A stretch of DNA of 64,000 nt from Pseudomonas reinekei. Its GTDB lineage: Bacteria; Pseudomonadota; Gammaproteobacteria; Pseudomonadales; Pseudomonadaceae. A program made the position numbers and the translations under genes. The stretch is from the NCBI RefSeq assembly GCF_001945365.1, contig NZ_MSTQ01000004.1, positions 372,001-436,000 of the forward strand. The letters are read 5' to 3'. Positions 41,928 through 50,928 of this stretch are shown piece after piece. The notes beneath the pieces are model-generated. The model had not been told where the DNA came from. It ran no database searches and worked only from the letters and a program-made list of their open reading frames with translations. Numbering within the stretch: the first letter of the stretch is position 1; each line of letters starts with the position of its first letter.

Positions 41928-43232
41928 ATGCCTCTGACTCGCAAAGCCTACCGCGCCGCCATTCTGCACAGCATCGCCGACCCTGCCGAAGTCGGCATCG
42001 AAGCCTCTTATGAGTATTTCGAGGACGGCCTGTTGGTGGTGGATAACGGCAAAATCAGCGCACTGGGCCACGCCAGCGATTTGCTGCCGACGCTGCCGGC
42101 AGACATTGAAATCACCCACTATCAAGACGCCCTGATCACCCCTGGTTTTATCGACACCCACATTCACCTGCCGCAAACCGGCATGGTCGGCGCCTACGGC
42201 GAGCAACTGCTGGACTGGCTCAACACCTACACCTTCCCGTGCGAAAGCCAGTTCGCCGACAAGGCCCACGCTGACGAAGTCGCGGACATTTTCATCAAGG
42301 AACTGCTGCGCAACGGCACCACCACCGCGCTGGTGTTCGGCAGCGTGCATCCGCAATCGGTGAATTCGTTCTTCGAAGCGGCTGAACAGCTGGATCTACG
42401 GATGATCGCCGGCAAGGTGATGATGGACCGCAACGCCCCGGACTACCTGACCGACACCGCTGAATCCAGCTACGTCGAAAGCAAGGCGCTGATCGAGCGC
42501 TGGCACGGCAAGGGTCGCCTGCACTACGCGGTGACGCCACGTTTCGCCCCGACCAGCACCCCGGAACAACTGACCCTCGCTGGCCAGTTGCTGACCGAAT
42601 ACCCCGATCTGTACATGCAGACCCACATCAGCGAGAACCTCAAGGAAATCGAGTGGGTCAAGGAACTGTTCCCGGAGCGCAAGGGCTACCTGGACGTCTA
42701 CGATCACTACCAGTTGCTGGGCGAGCGCTCGGTGTTTGCCCACGGCGTGCACCTGTGCGACGACGAGTGCGCGCGCCTGGCGGAAACCGGCTCGGCCATC
42801 GCCTTCTGCCCGACCTCCAACTTCTTCCTCGGCAGCGGCCTGTTCAACCTGCCGATGGCCGAGAAGCACAAACTCAATGTCGGCCTCGGCACCGACGTCG
42901 GCGGCGGCACCAGTTTCTCGCTGCTGCAAACGCTCAACGAAGCCTACAAGGTCATGCAACTGCAAGGTGCGCGCCTGAGCCCGTTCAAATCGCTGTACCT
43001 GGCGACCCTCGGCGGCGCCCGTGCGTTGCGCCTGGAAGACAAGATCGGCAACCTGCAACCGGGCACCGACGCCGACTTCCTGGTGCTGGACTACAACGCC
43101 ACACCGTTGCTGGGTTATCGCTTGAAGCAGGCCAACAACATCGCCGAGACGTTGTTCGTGTTGATGACGCTGGGGGATGACCGGACGGTTCAGCAGACCT
43201 ATGCGGCGGGGAATCTGGTGCATCAGCGCTGA
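41928..43232 (+). CDS. guaD: guanine deaminase
   Basis: A 434-residue amidohydrolase that converts guanine to xanthine and thereby feeds XdhAB. Zinc-binding elements are present: IDTHIHLPQ, QTHISENLKE, FAHGVHL and GLGTDVGGGTSFS. It begins 25 bases past xdhC. The set guaD-xdhABC converts guanine to urate. A strong terminator follows. Confidence 0.95.
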   Translation: MPLTRKAYRAAILHSIADPAEVGIEASYEYFEDGLLVVDNGKISALGHASDLLPTLPADIEITHYQDALITPGFIDTHIHLPQTGMVGAYGEQLLDWLNTYTFPCESQFADKAHADEVADIFIKELLRNGTTTALVFGSVHPQSVNSFFEAAEQLDLRMIAGKVMMDRNAPDYLTDTAESSYVESKALIERWHGKGRLHYAVTPRFAPTSTPEQLTLAGQLLTEYPDLYMQTHISENLKEIEWVKELFPERKGYLDVYDHYQLLGERSVFAHGVHLCDDECARLAETGSAIAFCPTSNFFLGSGLFNLPMAEKHKLNVGLGTDVGGGTSFSLLQTLNEAYKVMQLQGARLSPFKSLYLATLGGARALRLEDKIGNLQPGTDADFLVLDYNATPLLGYRLKQANNIAETLFVLMTLGDDRTVQQTYAAGNLVHQR

Positions 43233-43251
43233 GTTTTCTTCGGGCATAAAA

Positions 43252-43284
43252 AATCCCCCGCCGCTTTTCAGCCCGGGGGATTTT
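43252..43284. terminator. bidirectional terminator between guaD and a GntR gene
   Basis: Arms AATCCCCCG and CGGGGGATT around a 13-base loop with A and T tracts on the two sides; it serves the convergent guaD and GntR genes. Confidence 0.85.
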
Positions 43285-43318
43285 TATTGCCTGTCAGCGA
43301 TAGAGGCGACGCGGTCCG

Positions 43319-44083
43319 TCAGATTTTCGCCGGCGAACGCCCCGGCTTCTTGGTCTGCAACAAATGCGAGAACACCGCATGCAGATCATCCGAAGCACTG
43401 TCCTCATCGAGGTTGAGCTTGCTGTCGATGTGATCCATGTGATGCATCATCAGGTTCACCGCCAGTTCGCCGTCGCGCTTTTCGATGGCATCGATCAACT
43501 GGGTGTGCTCGTCGTAGGAGCAGTGGGAACGGTTGCCACTCTCATACTGGGCAATGATCAGCGATGTCTGGGACACCAGGCTGCGCTGGAAGCTGATCAA
43601 CGGCGCATTTTTCGCCGCCTCGGCCAGTTTCAGGTGGAATTCGCCCGACAAACGGATACCGGCACCGCGATCACCACGGGAAAAGCTGTCGCGTTCGTCG
43701 TTGACCATCTGGCGCAACTCGGCGATCTGCTCGGCGGTGGCGTGCTGGACGGCCAGTTCGGTGATCGCGCGCTCCACCAGACGGCGAGCCATGAACACCT
43801 GGCGGGCTTCTTCGACGCTCGGGCTGGCGACCACGGCGCCACGATTCGGACGCAGCAGCACCACGCCTTCATGGGCCAGGCGCGACAAGGCGCGGCGAAT
43901 GATGGTGCGGCTGACCCCGAAAATTTCCCCCAGCGCTTCTTCGCTCAACTTGGTGCCGGGCGCCAGACGCTGTTCGAGGATGGCCTCGAAGATATGCGCG
44001 TAGACAATATCGTCCTGGGTACCGCTACGGCCGGCTTTGCCTGCTCGCGGTTGTTTCTTTAGGGGCTGCAACTGTTCGTTCAT
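43319..44083 (-). CDS. GntR-family transcriptional regulator (FCD domain)
   Basis: A 254-residue FadR-type regulator with an N-terminal winged helix (LSEEALGEIFGVSRTIIRRAL) and an FCD domain. I use the ATG at 44083 because the longer frame to 44137 has no features. It is divergent from the BenE-family transporter gene, and an inverted repeat (ATTGT-N2-ACAAT) sits in between. Its setting beside guaD points to purine regulation; the effector is unknown. Confidence 0.85.
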   Translation of the reverse strand: MNEQLQPLKKQPRAGKAGRSGTQDDIVYAHIFEAILEQRLAPGTKLSEEALGEIFGVSRTIIRRALSRLAHEGVVLLRPNRGAVVASPSVEEARQVFMARRLVERAITELAVQHATAEQIAELRQMVNDERDSFSRGDRGAGIRLSGEFHLKLAEAAKNAPLISFQRSLVSQTSLIIAQYESGNRSHCSYDEHTQLIDAIEKRDGELAVNLMMHHMDHIDSKLNLDEDSASDDLHAVFSHLLQTKKPGRSPAKI

Positions 44084-44175
44084 GGGCACTCGAGTCGGGA
44101 GAACTGCGGCGAATTGACCGTGACTGTAATACGGCACAGTGGGTCACTGGCAAGTATCGCGTAAAAAACATGGCG

Positions 44176-44187
44176 ATTGTACACAAT
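44176..44187. promoter_or_regulatory. inverted repeat, candidate GntR operator
   Basis: ATTGT-AC-ACAAT in the 255-base divergent gap between the GntR gene and the BenE-family gene; FCD-type GntR proteins commonly bind short inverted repeats like this. Function is inferred. Confidence 0.4.
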
Positions 44188-44338
44188 GCTTAGTGGCAAC
44201 ACGACTGTACGGCTGTTTGTCACTTCCGCTGTATTGCAACGTTCCATTACGTTTGAGTTTAGGCTTGATCTCAGAATTCGCTGCCAAGCACGATCTCCTG
44301 AAGGGGATGACTTCATCTGTATAAGGAACACCGCCGTC

Positions 44339-45529
44339 ATGAACGACGCCACGCGCACGCAATTACGCCCCCTGGCCGACACGTCACCGTCGGCGATCGT
44401 TGCCGGGTTCATCGCGATGATGACCGGTTACACCAGTTCGCTGGTGCTGATGTTCCAGGCCGGACAAGCGGCAGGCCTGACCAGCGGGCAGATTTCGTCG
44501 TGGATCTGGGCAATTTCCATCGGCATGGCGGTGTGCTCGATTGGCCTGTCCTTGCGCTATCGCACGCCAATCACCATTGCCTGGTCGACCCCGGGCGCCG
44601 CGCTGCTGATCACCAGCCTCGGCGGCGTGTCCTACGGCGAAGCCATCGGTGCCTACATTACCTGTGCCGTGCTGGTGACGATTTGCGGCCTGACCGGCAG
44701 TTTCGAGCGCCTGGTGAAAAAGATCCCGGCTTCGTTGGCGGCCGCTTTGCTGGCGGGCATTCTGTTCAAGATCGGCAGCGAAATCTTCGTCGCCGCCCAG
44801 CATCGTACGGCGCTGGTCCTGGGCATGTTCGTCACCTATTTGCTGGTCAAACGCCTGTCGCCTCGCTACGCGGTGCTGGCGGCGTTGTTGATCGGTACCG
44901 CGTTATCCGGCTTCATGGGGTTGCTGGATTTCAGCGGTTTCCATCTGGAAGTAGCCACGCCGGTCTGGACCACACCGCACTTCTCCCTCGCCGCGACAAT
45001 CAGCATCGGCATTCCGCTGTTCGTGGTGGCGATGACCTCGCAAAACATGCCCGGCATCGCCGTATTACGCGCCGACGGCTATAACGTGCCGGCCTCACCG
45101 CTGATCACCACGACAGGCATCGCTTCGCTGCTGTTGGCGCCGTTCGGCTCCCATGGCATCAACCTCGCAGCGATCAGTGCCGCCATCTGCACCGGGCCGC
45201 ATGCCCACGAGGATCGCAACAAACGCTACACAGCCGCCGTCTGGTGCGGGATTTTCTACGGGATTGCCGGGGTATTCGGCGCGACGCTGGCGGCATTGTT
45301 TGCGGCATTGCCCAAGGAACTGGTGCTTTCGATTGCCGCGCTGGCGTTGTTTGGCTCGATCATCAACGGCCTGAGCATTGCCATGAGCGAAGTGAAGGAG
45401 CGTGAGGCGGCGCTGATCACCTTCATGGTCACGGCGTCGGGGCTGACGCTGTTTTCCATTGGTTCGGCGTTTTGGGGGATTGTGGCGGGGGTTGTGACAA
45501 TGGTGATTTTGAATTGGCGCAAGGCCTGA
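44339..45529 (+). CDS. BenE-family membrane transporter
   Basis: A 396-residue polytopic membrane protein (10-12 helices) of the benzoate/H+ symporter BenE/YdcO type. AIVAGFIAMMTGYTSS near the N-terminus and AMTSQNMPGIAVLRADGY near residue 240 are characteristic. The start at 44339 yields MNDATRTQLRPLAD. Given guaD and xdhABC next door, it may import a purine or related aromatic acid, but this is only suggested by position. Confidence 0.85.
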   Translation: MNDATRTQLRPLADTSPSAIVAGFIAMMTGYTSSLVLMFQAGQAAGLTSGQISSWIWAISIGMAVCSIGLSLRYRTPITIAWSTPGAALLITSLGGVSYGEAIGAYITCAVLVTICGLTGSFERLVKKIPASLAAALLAGILFKIGSEIFVAAQHRTALVLGMFVTYLLVKRLSPRYAVLAALLIGTALSGFMGLLDFSGFHLEVATPVWTTPHFSLAATISIGIPLFVVAMTSQNMPGIAVLRADGYNVPASPLITTTGIASLLLAPFGSHGINLAAISAAICTGPHAHEDRNKRYTAAVWCGIFYGIAGVFGATLAALFAALPKELVLSIAALALFGSIINGLSIAMSEVKEREAALITFMVTASGLTLFSIGSAFWGIVAGVVTMVILNWRKA

Positions 45530-45541
45530 CAGGCATAAAAA

Positions 45542-45565
45542 AACGGCGACCCTTGGGTCGCCGTT
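45542..45565. terminator. bidirectional terminator between the BenE-family gene and yggL
   Basis: Arms AACGGCGACCC and GGGTCGCCGTT with a two-base nominal loop, in A/T-rich flanks. Confidence 0.85.
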
Positions 45566-45577
45566 CTTCTCAGGACA

Positions 45578-45886
45578 TCAAGCTACCGGATTGATCGGCT
45601 TTTCCGGGTACCAGACATCGATCAGCGGGCTGACCGTTGCTTCGGTCAGTTCGCTGCGGCCTTTGAGCCAGGCTTCAACCGCTGCACGCTGCGCTTCGGA
45701 AACCGAGCCACGCTTCTGCAGGCAAACCAGACCGAAGTCGTCGCCGCCAACATAACCCAGACCGTTGGCTTCCATGGCTTCTTTGAGGAAAGCGTCGAGG
45801 AAAGCATCAATGGCTTCATCAGCCAAATCTTCTTTGAAATCCAGGTTCAGTTCGAAACCCAGCTCTTGATTTTGACTATTCAGCAT
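45578..45886 (-). CDS. yggL: YggL family protein with replaced N-terminus
   Basis: A 102-residue YggL protein (a ribosome-associated family). From QELGFELNLDFKEDL onward it looks like a complete YggL. The usual start, a basic stretch of about 18 residues of the form NRSRRLRKK then DEF, is missing; in its place is MLNSQN. The switch falls at about 45866-45871, and an element carrying recombinase genes begins on the other side. The natural reading is that integration cut the 5' end of yggL and supplied a new start. Loss of the basic tail could change RNA binding. Confidence 0.85.
   Translation of the reverse strand: MLNSQNQELGFELNLDFKEDLADEAIDAFLDAFLKEAMEANGLGYVGGDDFGLVCLQKRGSVSEAQRAAVEAWLKGRSELTEATVSPLIDVWYPEKPINPVA
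45850..45875. mobile_element. probable integration junction inside yggL
   Basis: The coding sequence changes from normal YggL to foreign sequence around 45866-45871. The flanking element has recombinase genes facing outward from this point, starting 44 bases past the yggL ATG. No second copy of the junction sequence was found in the window by eye. Confidence 0.6.
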
Positions 45887-45929
45887 TCGGTGTCATCCTT
45901 GCTGAACGCGTGCTGGCATTGGGGTATCG

Positions 45930-48260
45930 GTGACTATGATGCTGAATGAAGAACTGACAATTGTCAAAAAAACCCGCGCTATCCGGAATCACCCACTTAT
46001 CGCAATCGACCAAAATGTCGGCGATCTGCTCATCCATGCAGCTGCCACGCATGAGTGCATGTACGACACTCATAGATTCCAAGTCATCCCCTGCTTGAAG
46101 CTTTTGGAAGCTTACTGCGAGGTGACGAACCAGCGGATCACTATGGATACGCTCAAACGCCCTGAGATCGAGAAAATCCTCAAAGAGTTCTGCTCTGCAG
46201 TAGCGGGTGGTGTGCTTGTAAATCTTTCAGATCGTAGAGGTAGTGCCATGTGCCGGGACTTCTACCGCACATTCGCTATAGTCCACAGGATTATGCCGGA
46301 AAGCCATCCATGCTCCTGGAGCATCAGGCACTTTTCCCCCAATCCAGAAGTTTGTAAACGACTGAGCGAAGCATCAGATGACCAACGCTGGTATTGGGCG
46401 GGATGGACGATCAAGGGCACAGGACGCGACGTCACTTATTTGCGTCTGGCCCCCCTCGCTCATATCTACGGTCGTGAATATGTCGATAGTATTTATACGA
46501 ATCTAAGAAAATACTACGGCAACAGACCTGGATCATTACGCCACCAATGGAATAAAATGTTTGATTATCTCTCAGAATGCCATGTCAAATGGCCCGCCAG
46601 GAGCTTCTCAACTGCGACTGGGGTGATGAGATTCATGCACGAATTCACGCGTTTTTATTTCACTCAGGCTCAAACTTTAGGAAATGACGCCCAATCTGAA
46701 ATTAAAAGTTGGGTACAGTTCCTAACAGGCGTGGAAAACTGTCTTTGCAAAAGCGGCGTATGGGCAAAACTATCATCATCGATAAAAAGGCCACCACCTT
46801 CAACAAAGCATGGATCACAAACCAAAATCACGAAAGGCGATAATGGTTTATTAACTCAAGAGAAACTTCTTACCAGCATCCCCCTTCACATTACCGACAC
46901 AGAAGCGATAGAACTGTTGTTTTTTCACATAAAAAATGACATCTCCGCCGTCCGAAAATGGGCTACTTATCATGCAGATAGCCTTATATCTCGAAATCGA
47001 TATCGGACATCTTTGGCAAAAACTGGAACGCCTATTTCGTACTGGGCAAAGGAAGTAATTGATCGCTATACGCTCGCAGATATCTGCGCAACACTTGAAG
47101 ATCCCACGTCAAAAACTCCCCCTGAATTTCTTTGTAAGGTTTATGAGCACAATACAGGACTTCCATGCAGTGCGATTCAACTTGCCAATCACTTCGGGCT
47201 ATCGGTGTCACGTAGTCTTTTCCCACACCAGTGCCTGTTGGTCATGGAGCATCCTGCGATCACTACTGATTTTTTAAGAAATTTCGAACTATACAACGAA
47301 GATAATCAACTTGCAGGCTTAGACAGAGAAAATCGACATTTTACCGGCTACAAAATGCGCAAGCCTCCTGATCAGCGCGAGCAAATTATAAAATTATCTG
47401 ATGCCGCCTATGATCGGGCGTGCGAAATAATAGAGATAACATCACGGGCAAGAAATATTTTGAAACTCAATGGAGATGACGCGCATCGCTATTTGTTCTT
47501 AGCGACAGGACAGGCATTTTCATACCCACGACGATCAAGAGCCACTATATTTAACAACTCCATCTACACTAACAATAAAATGCTACGCCAACAGATGATT
47601 GATGAGTTTAGCCCATATCTAAGCCTGCCCGAAACTGAGCTGGTAGATTTCATCGAGAGGGTCCGTCTTTCGACGATACGGGCTTCTAGAGCAGTGGAAA
47701 TTTTCCTAGAGACAAAAAGCACCGAGACCATGTCTAAGGCATTAGGACATACACACTATTATCCCGACTTATTAAGCCATTACCTTCCAGACCCCATCCT
47801 TGCCTTTATCAAATCGCGTTGGATCCGAATTTTTCAAAAAGCAATCATATGCGAAGCAATGAAAGATAGCGAGGATTTACTGAGAGCAACCAACTTTCAA
47901 AATATGGATGAATTACACACTTTCCTCGCAAATCATGCAATTAAAGAGATTCCAACCCAGGCCTCGGACCCGGATCGGTTGAATGACAGAAAGGTCACAG
48001 ATGGTAGCGAAGCCATTTTCTCTATCGGGGTGGGCTTTCTGGCTTCACTCTTATCCTTAGATGCGGCCGTTAGGTCTTCAACTAACCGCGACCAAGTATG
48101 TGGCAAAGCAAAATATTGGGCTTCAATAGCGGACCATATAAAATCTGAAATCACCAACGGACATAAGAGGCTACAAAAACAATATCTTAAAACCGCACTA
48201 AAGTTAGTTGACCCAAAAAAAATGGAGAAATTAATATATGTCCCATCTCACTGGATATGA
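45930..48260 (+). CDS. large recombinase-like protein, first gene of a four-gene mobile module
   Basis: A 776-residue AT-rich gene with no close family recognised. Near residues 610-650 it has a tyrosine-recombinase-like tail: TIRASRAVEIFLETKSTE, then KALGHTH and SHYLPD, which match the GH and tyrosine boxes of integrases. The HXXR histidine is replaced and the first arginine box is not evident, so catalysis by itself is doubtful. The start may be GTG 45930 (GGGG five bases upstream) or ATG 45936 or 45939. Its last 23 bases overlap the next gene. It may correspond to a large accessory integrase such as GmtZ, but no alignment was possible. Confidence 0.7.
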   Translation: MTMMLNEELTIVKKTRAIRNHPLIAIDQNVGDLLIHAAATHECMYDTHRFQVIPCLKLLEAYCEVTNQRITMDTLKRPEIEKILKEFCSAVAGGVLVNLSDRRGSAMCRDFYRTFAIVHRIMPESHPCSWSIRHFSPNPEVCKRLSEASDDQRWYWAGWTIKGTGRDVTYLRLAPLAHIYGREYVDSIYTNLRKYYGNRPGSLRHQWNKMFDYLSECHVKWPARSFSTATGVMRFMHEFTRFYFTQAQTLGNDAQSEIKSWVQFLTGVENCLCKSGVWAKLSSSIKRPPPSTKHGSQTKITKGDNGLLTQEKLLTSIPLHITDTEAIELLFFHIKNDISAVRKWATYHADSLISRNRYRTSLAKTGTPISYWAKEVIDRYTLADICATLEDPTSKTPPEFLCKVYEHNTGLPCSAIQLANHFGLSVSRSLFPHQCLLVMEHPAITTDFLRNFELYNEDNQLAGLDRENRHFTGYKMRKPPDQREQIIKLSDAAYDRACEIIEITSRARNILKLNGDDAHRYLFLATGQAFSYPRRSRATIFNNSIYTNNKMLRQQMIDEFSPYLSLPETELVDFIERVRLSTIRASRAVEIFLETKSTETMSKALGHTHYYPDLLSHYLPDPILAFIKSRWIRIFQKAIICEAMKDSEDLLRATNFQNMDELHTFLANHAIKEIPTQASDPDRLNDRKVTDGSEAIFSIGVGFLASLLSLDAAVRSSTNRDQVCGKAKYWASIADHIKSEITNGHKRLQKQYLKTALKLVDPKKMEKLIYVPSHWI
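45955..45966. promoter_or_regulatory. 12-base perfect palindrome near the element end
   Basis: TGACAATTGTCA lies about 85 bases inside the yggL junction and within the first codons of the 776-residue gene. On the minus strand it includes TTGACA, a possible -35 element for the shortened yggL. It could alternatively be a recombinase or repressor site. Confidence 0.35.
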
Positions 48261-50310
48261 GTTTTTAAATGATTTAGAAGAATTTGACGAATCGCCATAC
48301 AAGACCGCGACATGGTTACAGAATGATTTCGAGAGTTGTATTTGGCAAATCCAGACCTCCCAAAAGAAACCAATTTTTCTAGACTGGCAGATTCCTCTTT
48401 GGAATGGAAGTCTCCTCACCTCCTCAGAAAACTCACTACTTCTCAATTCGCTTAAGCACCTTTTGATTATCACTACAGATGGTGCAAGCGGAGAATTCGC
48501 CAATCTCTCGCCGAAAACGAAAAATATTCGGTTGAGATGCAGCATGAGAGCAATTGACTACCTTCTTATCCATTCTCGCAGTCTAGAACTTGTGGAACAT
48601 GGCTTAGCCACATTGGACTCGGACTCACTAAAGGGAATTTTGGACAAACTTGCATCCATTCCAAGTAGTGAAGACTCCATCTATGACTGGCATAATAGGG
48701 TAAGCATTTTTTGCAAAAACTTGCTTAACAAGCTGAGCGAGCAAGACATCAACGATATACTTTCTAAATATCCGGCAATGAAGATTGTAACCGATGATCA
48801 AGTGGAGAACTTCAAGCTAGACATTTCTATAAAAGAAATACCAAAGATTAGAGCAGCACTCATGCGATTCGGATTTTTCGCCAAAACCGATGGCTACGCT
48901 CTTGCGGCAAACACTCGCAAACTCTCAGAACATTTATACACAGACACTCTACGAGGAAAGGACACGAAGAAACCAGCATTGCATGCACTCGCCTTCTTCC
49001 CAAACGAGCCCACACACCGCCGGGAATATCCAACAGTATTAGTAACCACTGGAACACCAAAAAATTTGCAGATTGACTATTACTTATACTATAGAAATTT
49101 CTTCTCCTGCATCTCAGCTCTAGCAAAAATAGGGCTACCCGCCCCTGTCGATCTTGACGCAATTGAAAACTATATACCGCCGGTTGCTAACGCTGCTCGA
49201 TTCAAAAGCGTCCCTTCGAAAAATCTTTTATTACTATTCAGGAAAAGCGTACAGCTACACATTTCACACGGCAGGAAAATTCTGAATGGATTCATTAAAA
49301 TAGCCGCACACTGTCATAAACTAAATATTCCGATGTTTCATCTTTCGAATGAAGAATTTCTGGAAATTATCGGTCCCGAGCTTCACCAGCTTGGAGTTAG
49401 AGCACTTGGACTTTCCAGCTTTTCAAAACCGACCGGTGGTCCCAGAAAAACCCGAAAACCGCAGAGAGCTTTATATTACAAACGCTTCAGAGCCAACTAC
49501 GGACTGCTAGAACTGACCCATATATATATAGGCGCTATCGAGATTATCGTTGGGACAATGATGGCTAGACGAATGGATGAATTAGTAACATTGGAATCCG
49601 CAAAGTGCCTCGACAAAACTAAGACATGGCTAATATTTAATATGGCAAAGTCGACCCGCGGAGCATTAGGCCTCAGACAAATAGAATCACGGCCAATTGA
49701 TACTATCGCGGTTGAAATGATAGAAGAGTTGATTCGATTCCAAAAAATCCTTAAGCGTCTCGGCGTAATCAATGAGTTGACCAATCTTTTCGCAAGCCCT
49801 CTTCTCACGGGGCGCAGGGGTTTAAAAAAAACCTCACGCTACCTTTATAACCGCCACTTAGACTTTGCCTGCGATTACTTTGAAAGTGAAATCACTACAT
49901 CAGGCCAACGCTATTACATCCGCCAACATCAACTGAGACGTTTCTTTGCAATAATGTTTTTTTATACAAACACTTTCGGAGACCTTGACACTCTCCGATG
50001 GATGCTAGGCCACCGGGATATTGAGCATGTTTGGCGATATTTGACTGAGTGCCTCACACCTAAAGACATACAAGGAGCAAGCGCGCGTTACTTTGCTGAT
50101 CTCGCCAAACTGGGGCGACTTGAAAACTATCAAAATCTGCAAGATTTACTTTTTGCCAAATTTGGCACTTCCAAATTTAATTTAGTCAATGAAGAACACA
50201 TAGAGGAATATATCGCTGGAATGCTTGAGGAAGGTAAAGCCCGTGTTGAACCTCATTTTTTCAACGATGCAAGCGGGAAATCCATGCGTGTTCTTTTTAT
50301 CGTATGCTAG
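48238..50310 (+). CDS. tyrosine recombinase, large (TnpB-like)
   Basis: A 690-residue protein with a long N-terminal region (about 400 residues, no recognised domain) and a C-terminal tyrosine-recombinase catalytic domain. The active-site set is complete: R445 in MMARRMDEL, K471 in NMAKSTRG, H564 and R567 in RQHQLRRFF, H592 in MLGHRDIEH and Y601 in VWRYLTE. It should cut and rejoin DNA through a phosphotyrosine link. It overlaps the preceding gene by 23 bases. Size and layout resemble TnpB of Tn554-type elements. Confidence 0.85.
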   Translation: MSHLTGYEFLNDLEEFDESPYKTATWLQNDFESCIWQIQTSQKKPIFLDWQIPLWNGSLLTSSENSLLLNSLKHLLIITTDGASGEFANLSPKTKNIRLRCSMRAIDYLLIHSRSLELVEHGLATLDSDSLKGILDKLASIPSSEDSIYDWHNRVSIFCKNLLNKLSEQDINDILSKYPAMKIVTDDQVENFKLDISIKEIPKIRAALMRFGFFAKTDGYALAANTRKLSEHLYTDTLRGKDTKKPALHALAFFPNEPTHRREYPTVLVTTGTPKNLQIDYYLYYRNFFSCISALAKIGLPAPVDLDAIENYIPPVANAARFKSVPSKNLLLLFRKSVQLHISHGRKILNGFIKIAAHCHKLNIPMFHLSNEEFLEIIGPELHQLGVRALGLSSFSKPTGGPRKTRKPQRALYYKRFRANYGLLELTHIYIGAIEIIVGTMMARRMDELVTLESAKCLDKTKTWLIFNMAKSTRGALGLRQIESRPIDTIAVEMIEELIRFQKILKRLGVINELTNLFASPLLTGRRGLKKTSRYLYNRHLDFACDYFESEITTSGQRYYIRQHQLRRFFAIMFFYTNTFGDLDTLRWMLGHRDIEHVWRYLTECLTPKDIQGASARYFADLAKLGRLENYQNLQDLLFAKFGTSKFNLVNEEHIEEYIAGMLEEGKARVEPHFFNDASGKSMRVLFIVC

Positions 50311-50319
50311 AGCCAAAAC

Positions 50320-50928
50320 ATGAAAAACGAACCTAAACAAAAAATGATCGATGCATCTATAAACAGTACTTTTTTACTATTGTTGGATGCCTGTCGCTCT
50401 CCGACAACATATATCGATAACGTAGAATTCATAGCCGCACTTAAAAGCCAAGCAAGCTTGTGCTCTCTAGACATGGAGTTCTCCGTAGACGGGGTGTCTC
50501 ATTCAATTCTTCCGCTGAGCTTGAACACCCTGAAAAACAAGACAAAGAATAATACTTATGAAAAAAGCCTTCCGTTTCTCGACAAACTTCGGCGACATGC
50601 TAAAAAAGCAATATCAGAAACTAGCGCACCAAGCTCAACCACCTTCACAAAGCGCACCAAATCGGCATTAGAAGATAAAATTCAAAAGCAGAAAGATTCT
50701 ATCGACCAACTACACGCCATAAATCTGATTCTAACTCAAGCTTTGGCCATCAACCGCAGGGACTTACTTACAATCGCCAGTACGAACAATAATGGATTAA
50801 GGCAAAAGCGAATAAATGATGCATTAGATCGCATTATAAAAATACTGAGCTTGAATCCTGAACCTTTCAACGATGTTGCCATCCTTTCAATGAAAACTCA
50901 TTTGGAACTAGTTCACAATGAAAAGTAG
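50320..50928 (+). CDS. small accessory protein of the recombinase module
   Basis: A 202-residue protein of unknown family. The first half includes a possible DNA-binding segment (SLNTLKNKTKN), and a predicted coiled coil follows at about 115-145 (KSALEDKIQKQKDSIDQLHA). It begins nine bases after the 690-residue gene and overlaps the last recombinase gene by eleven bases. In position and style it recalls TnpC of Tn554 or GmtX of gamma-mobile-trio elements, which act beside recombinases. This comparison is by layout only. Confidence 0.65.
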   Translation: MKNEPKQKMIDASINSTFLLLLDACRSPTTYIDNVEFIAALKSQASLCSLDMEFSVDGVSHSILPLSLNTLKNKTKNNTYEKSLPFLDKLRRHAKKAISETSAPSSTTFTKRTKSALEDKIQKQKDSIDQLHAINLILTQALAINRRDLLTIASTNNNGLRQKRINDALDRIIKILSLNPEPFNDVAILSMKTHLELVHNEK

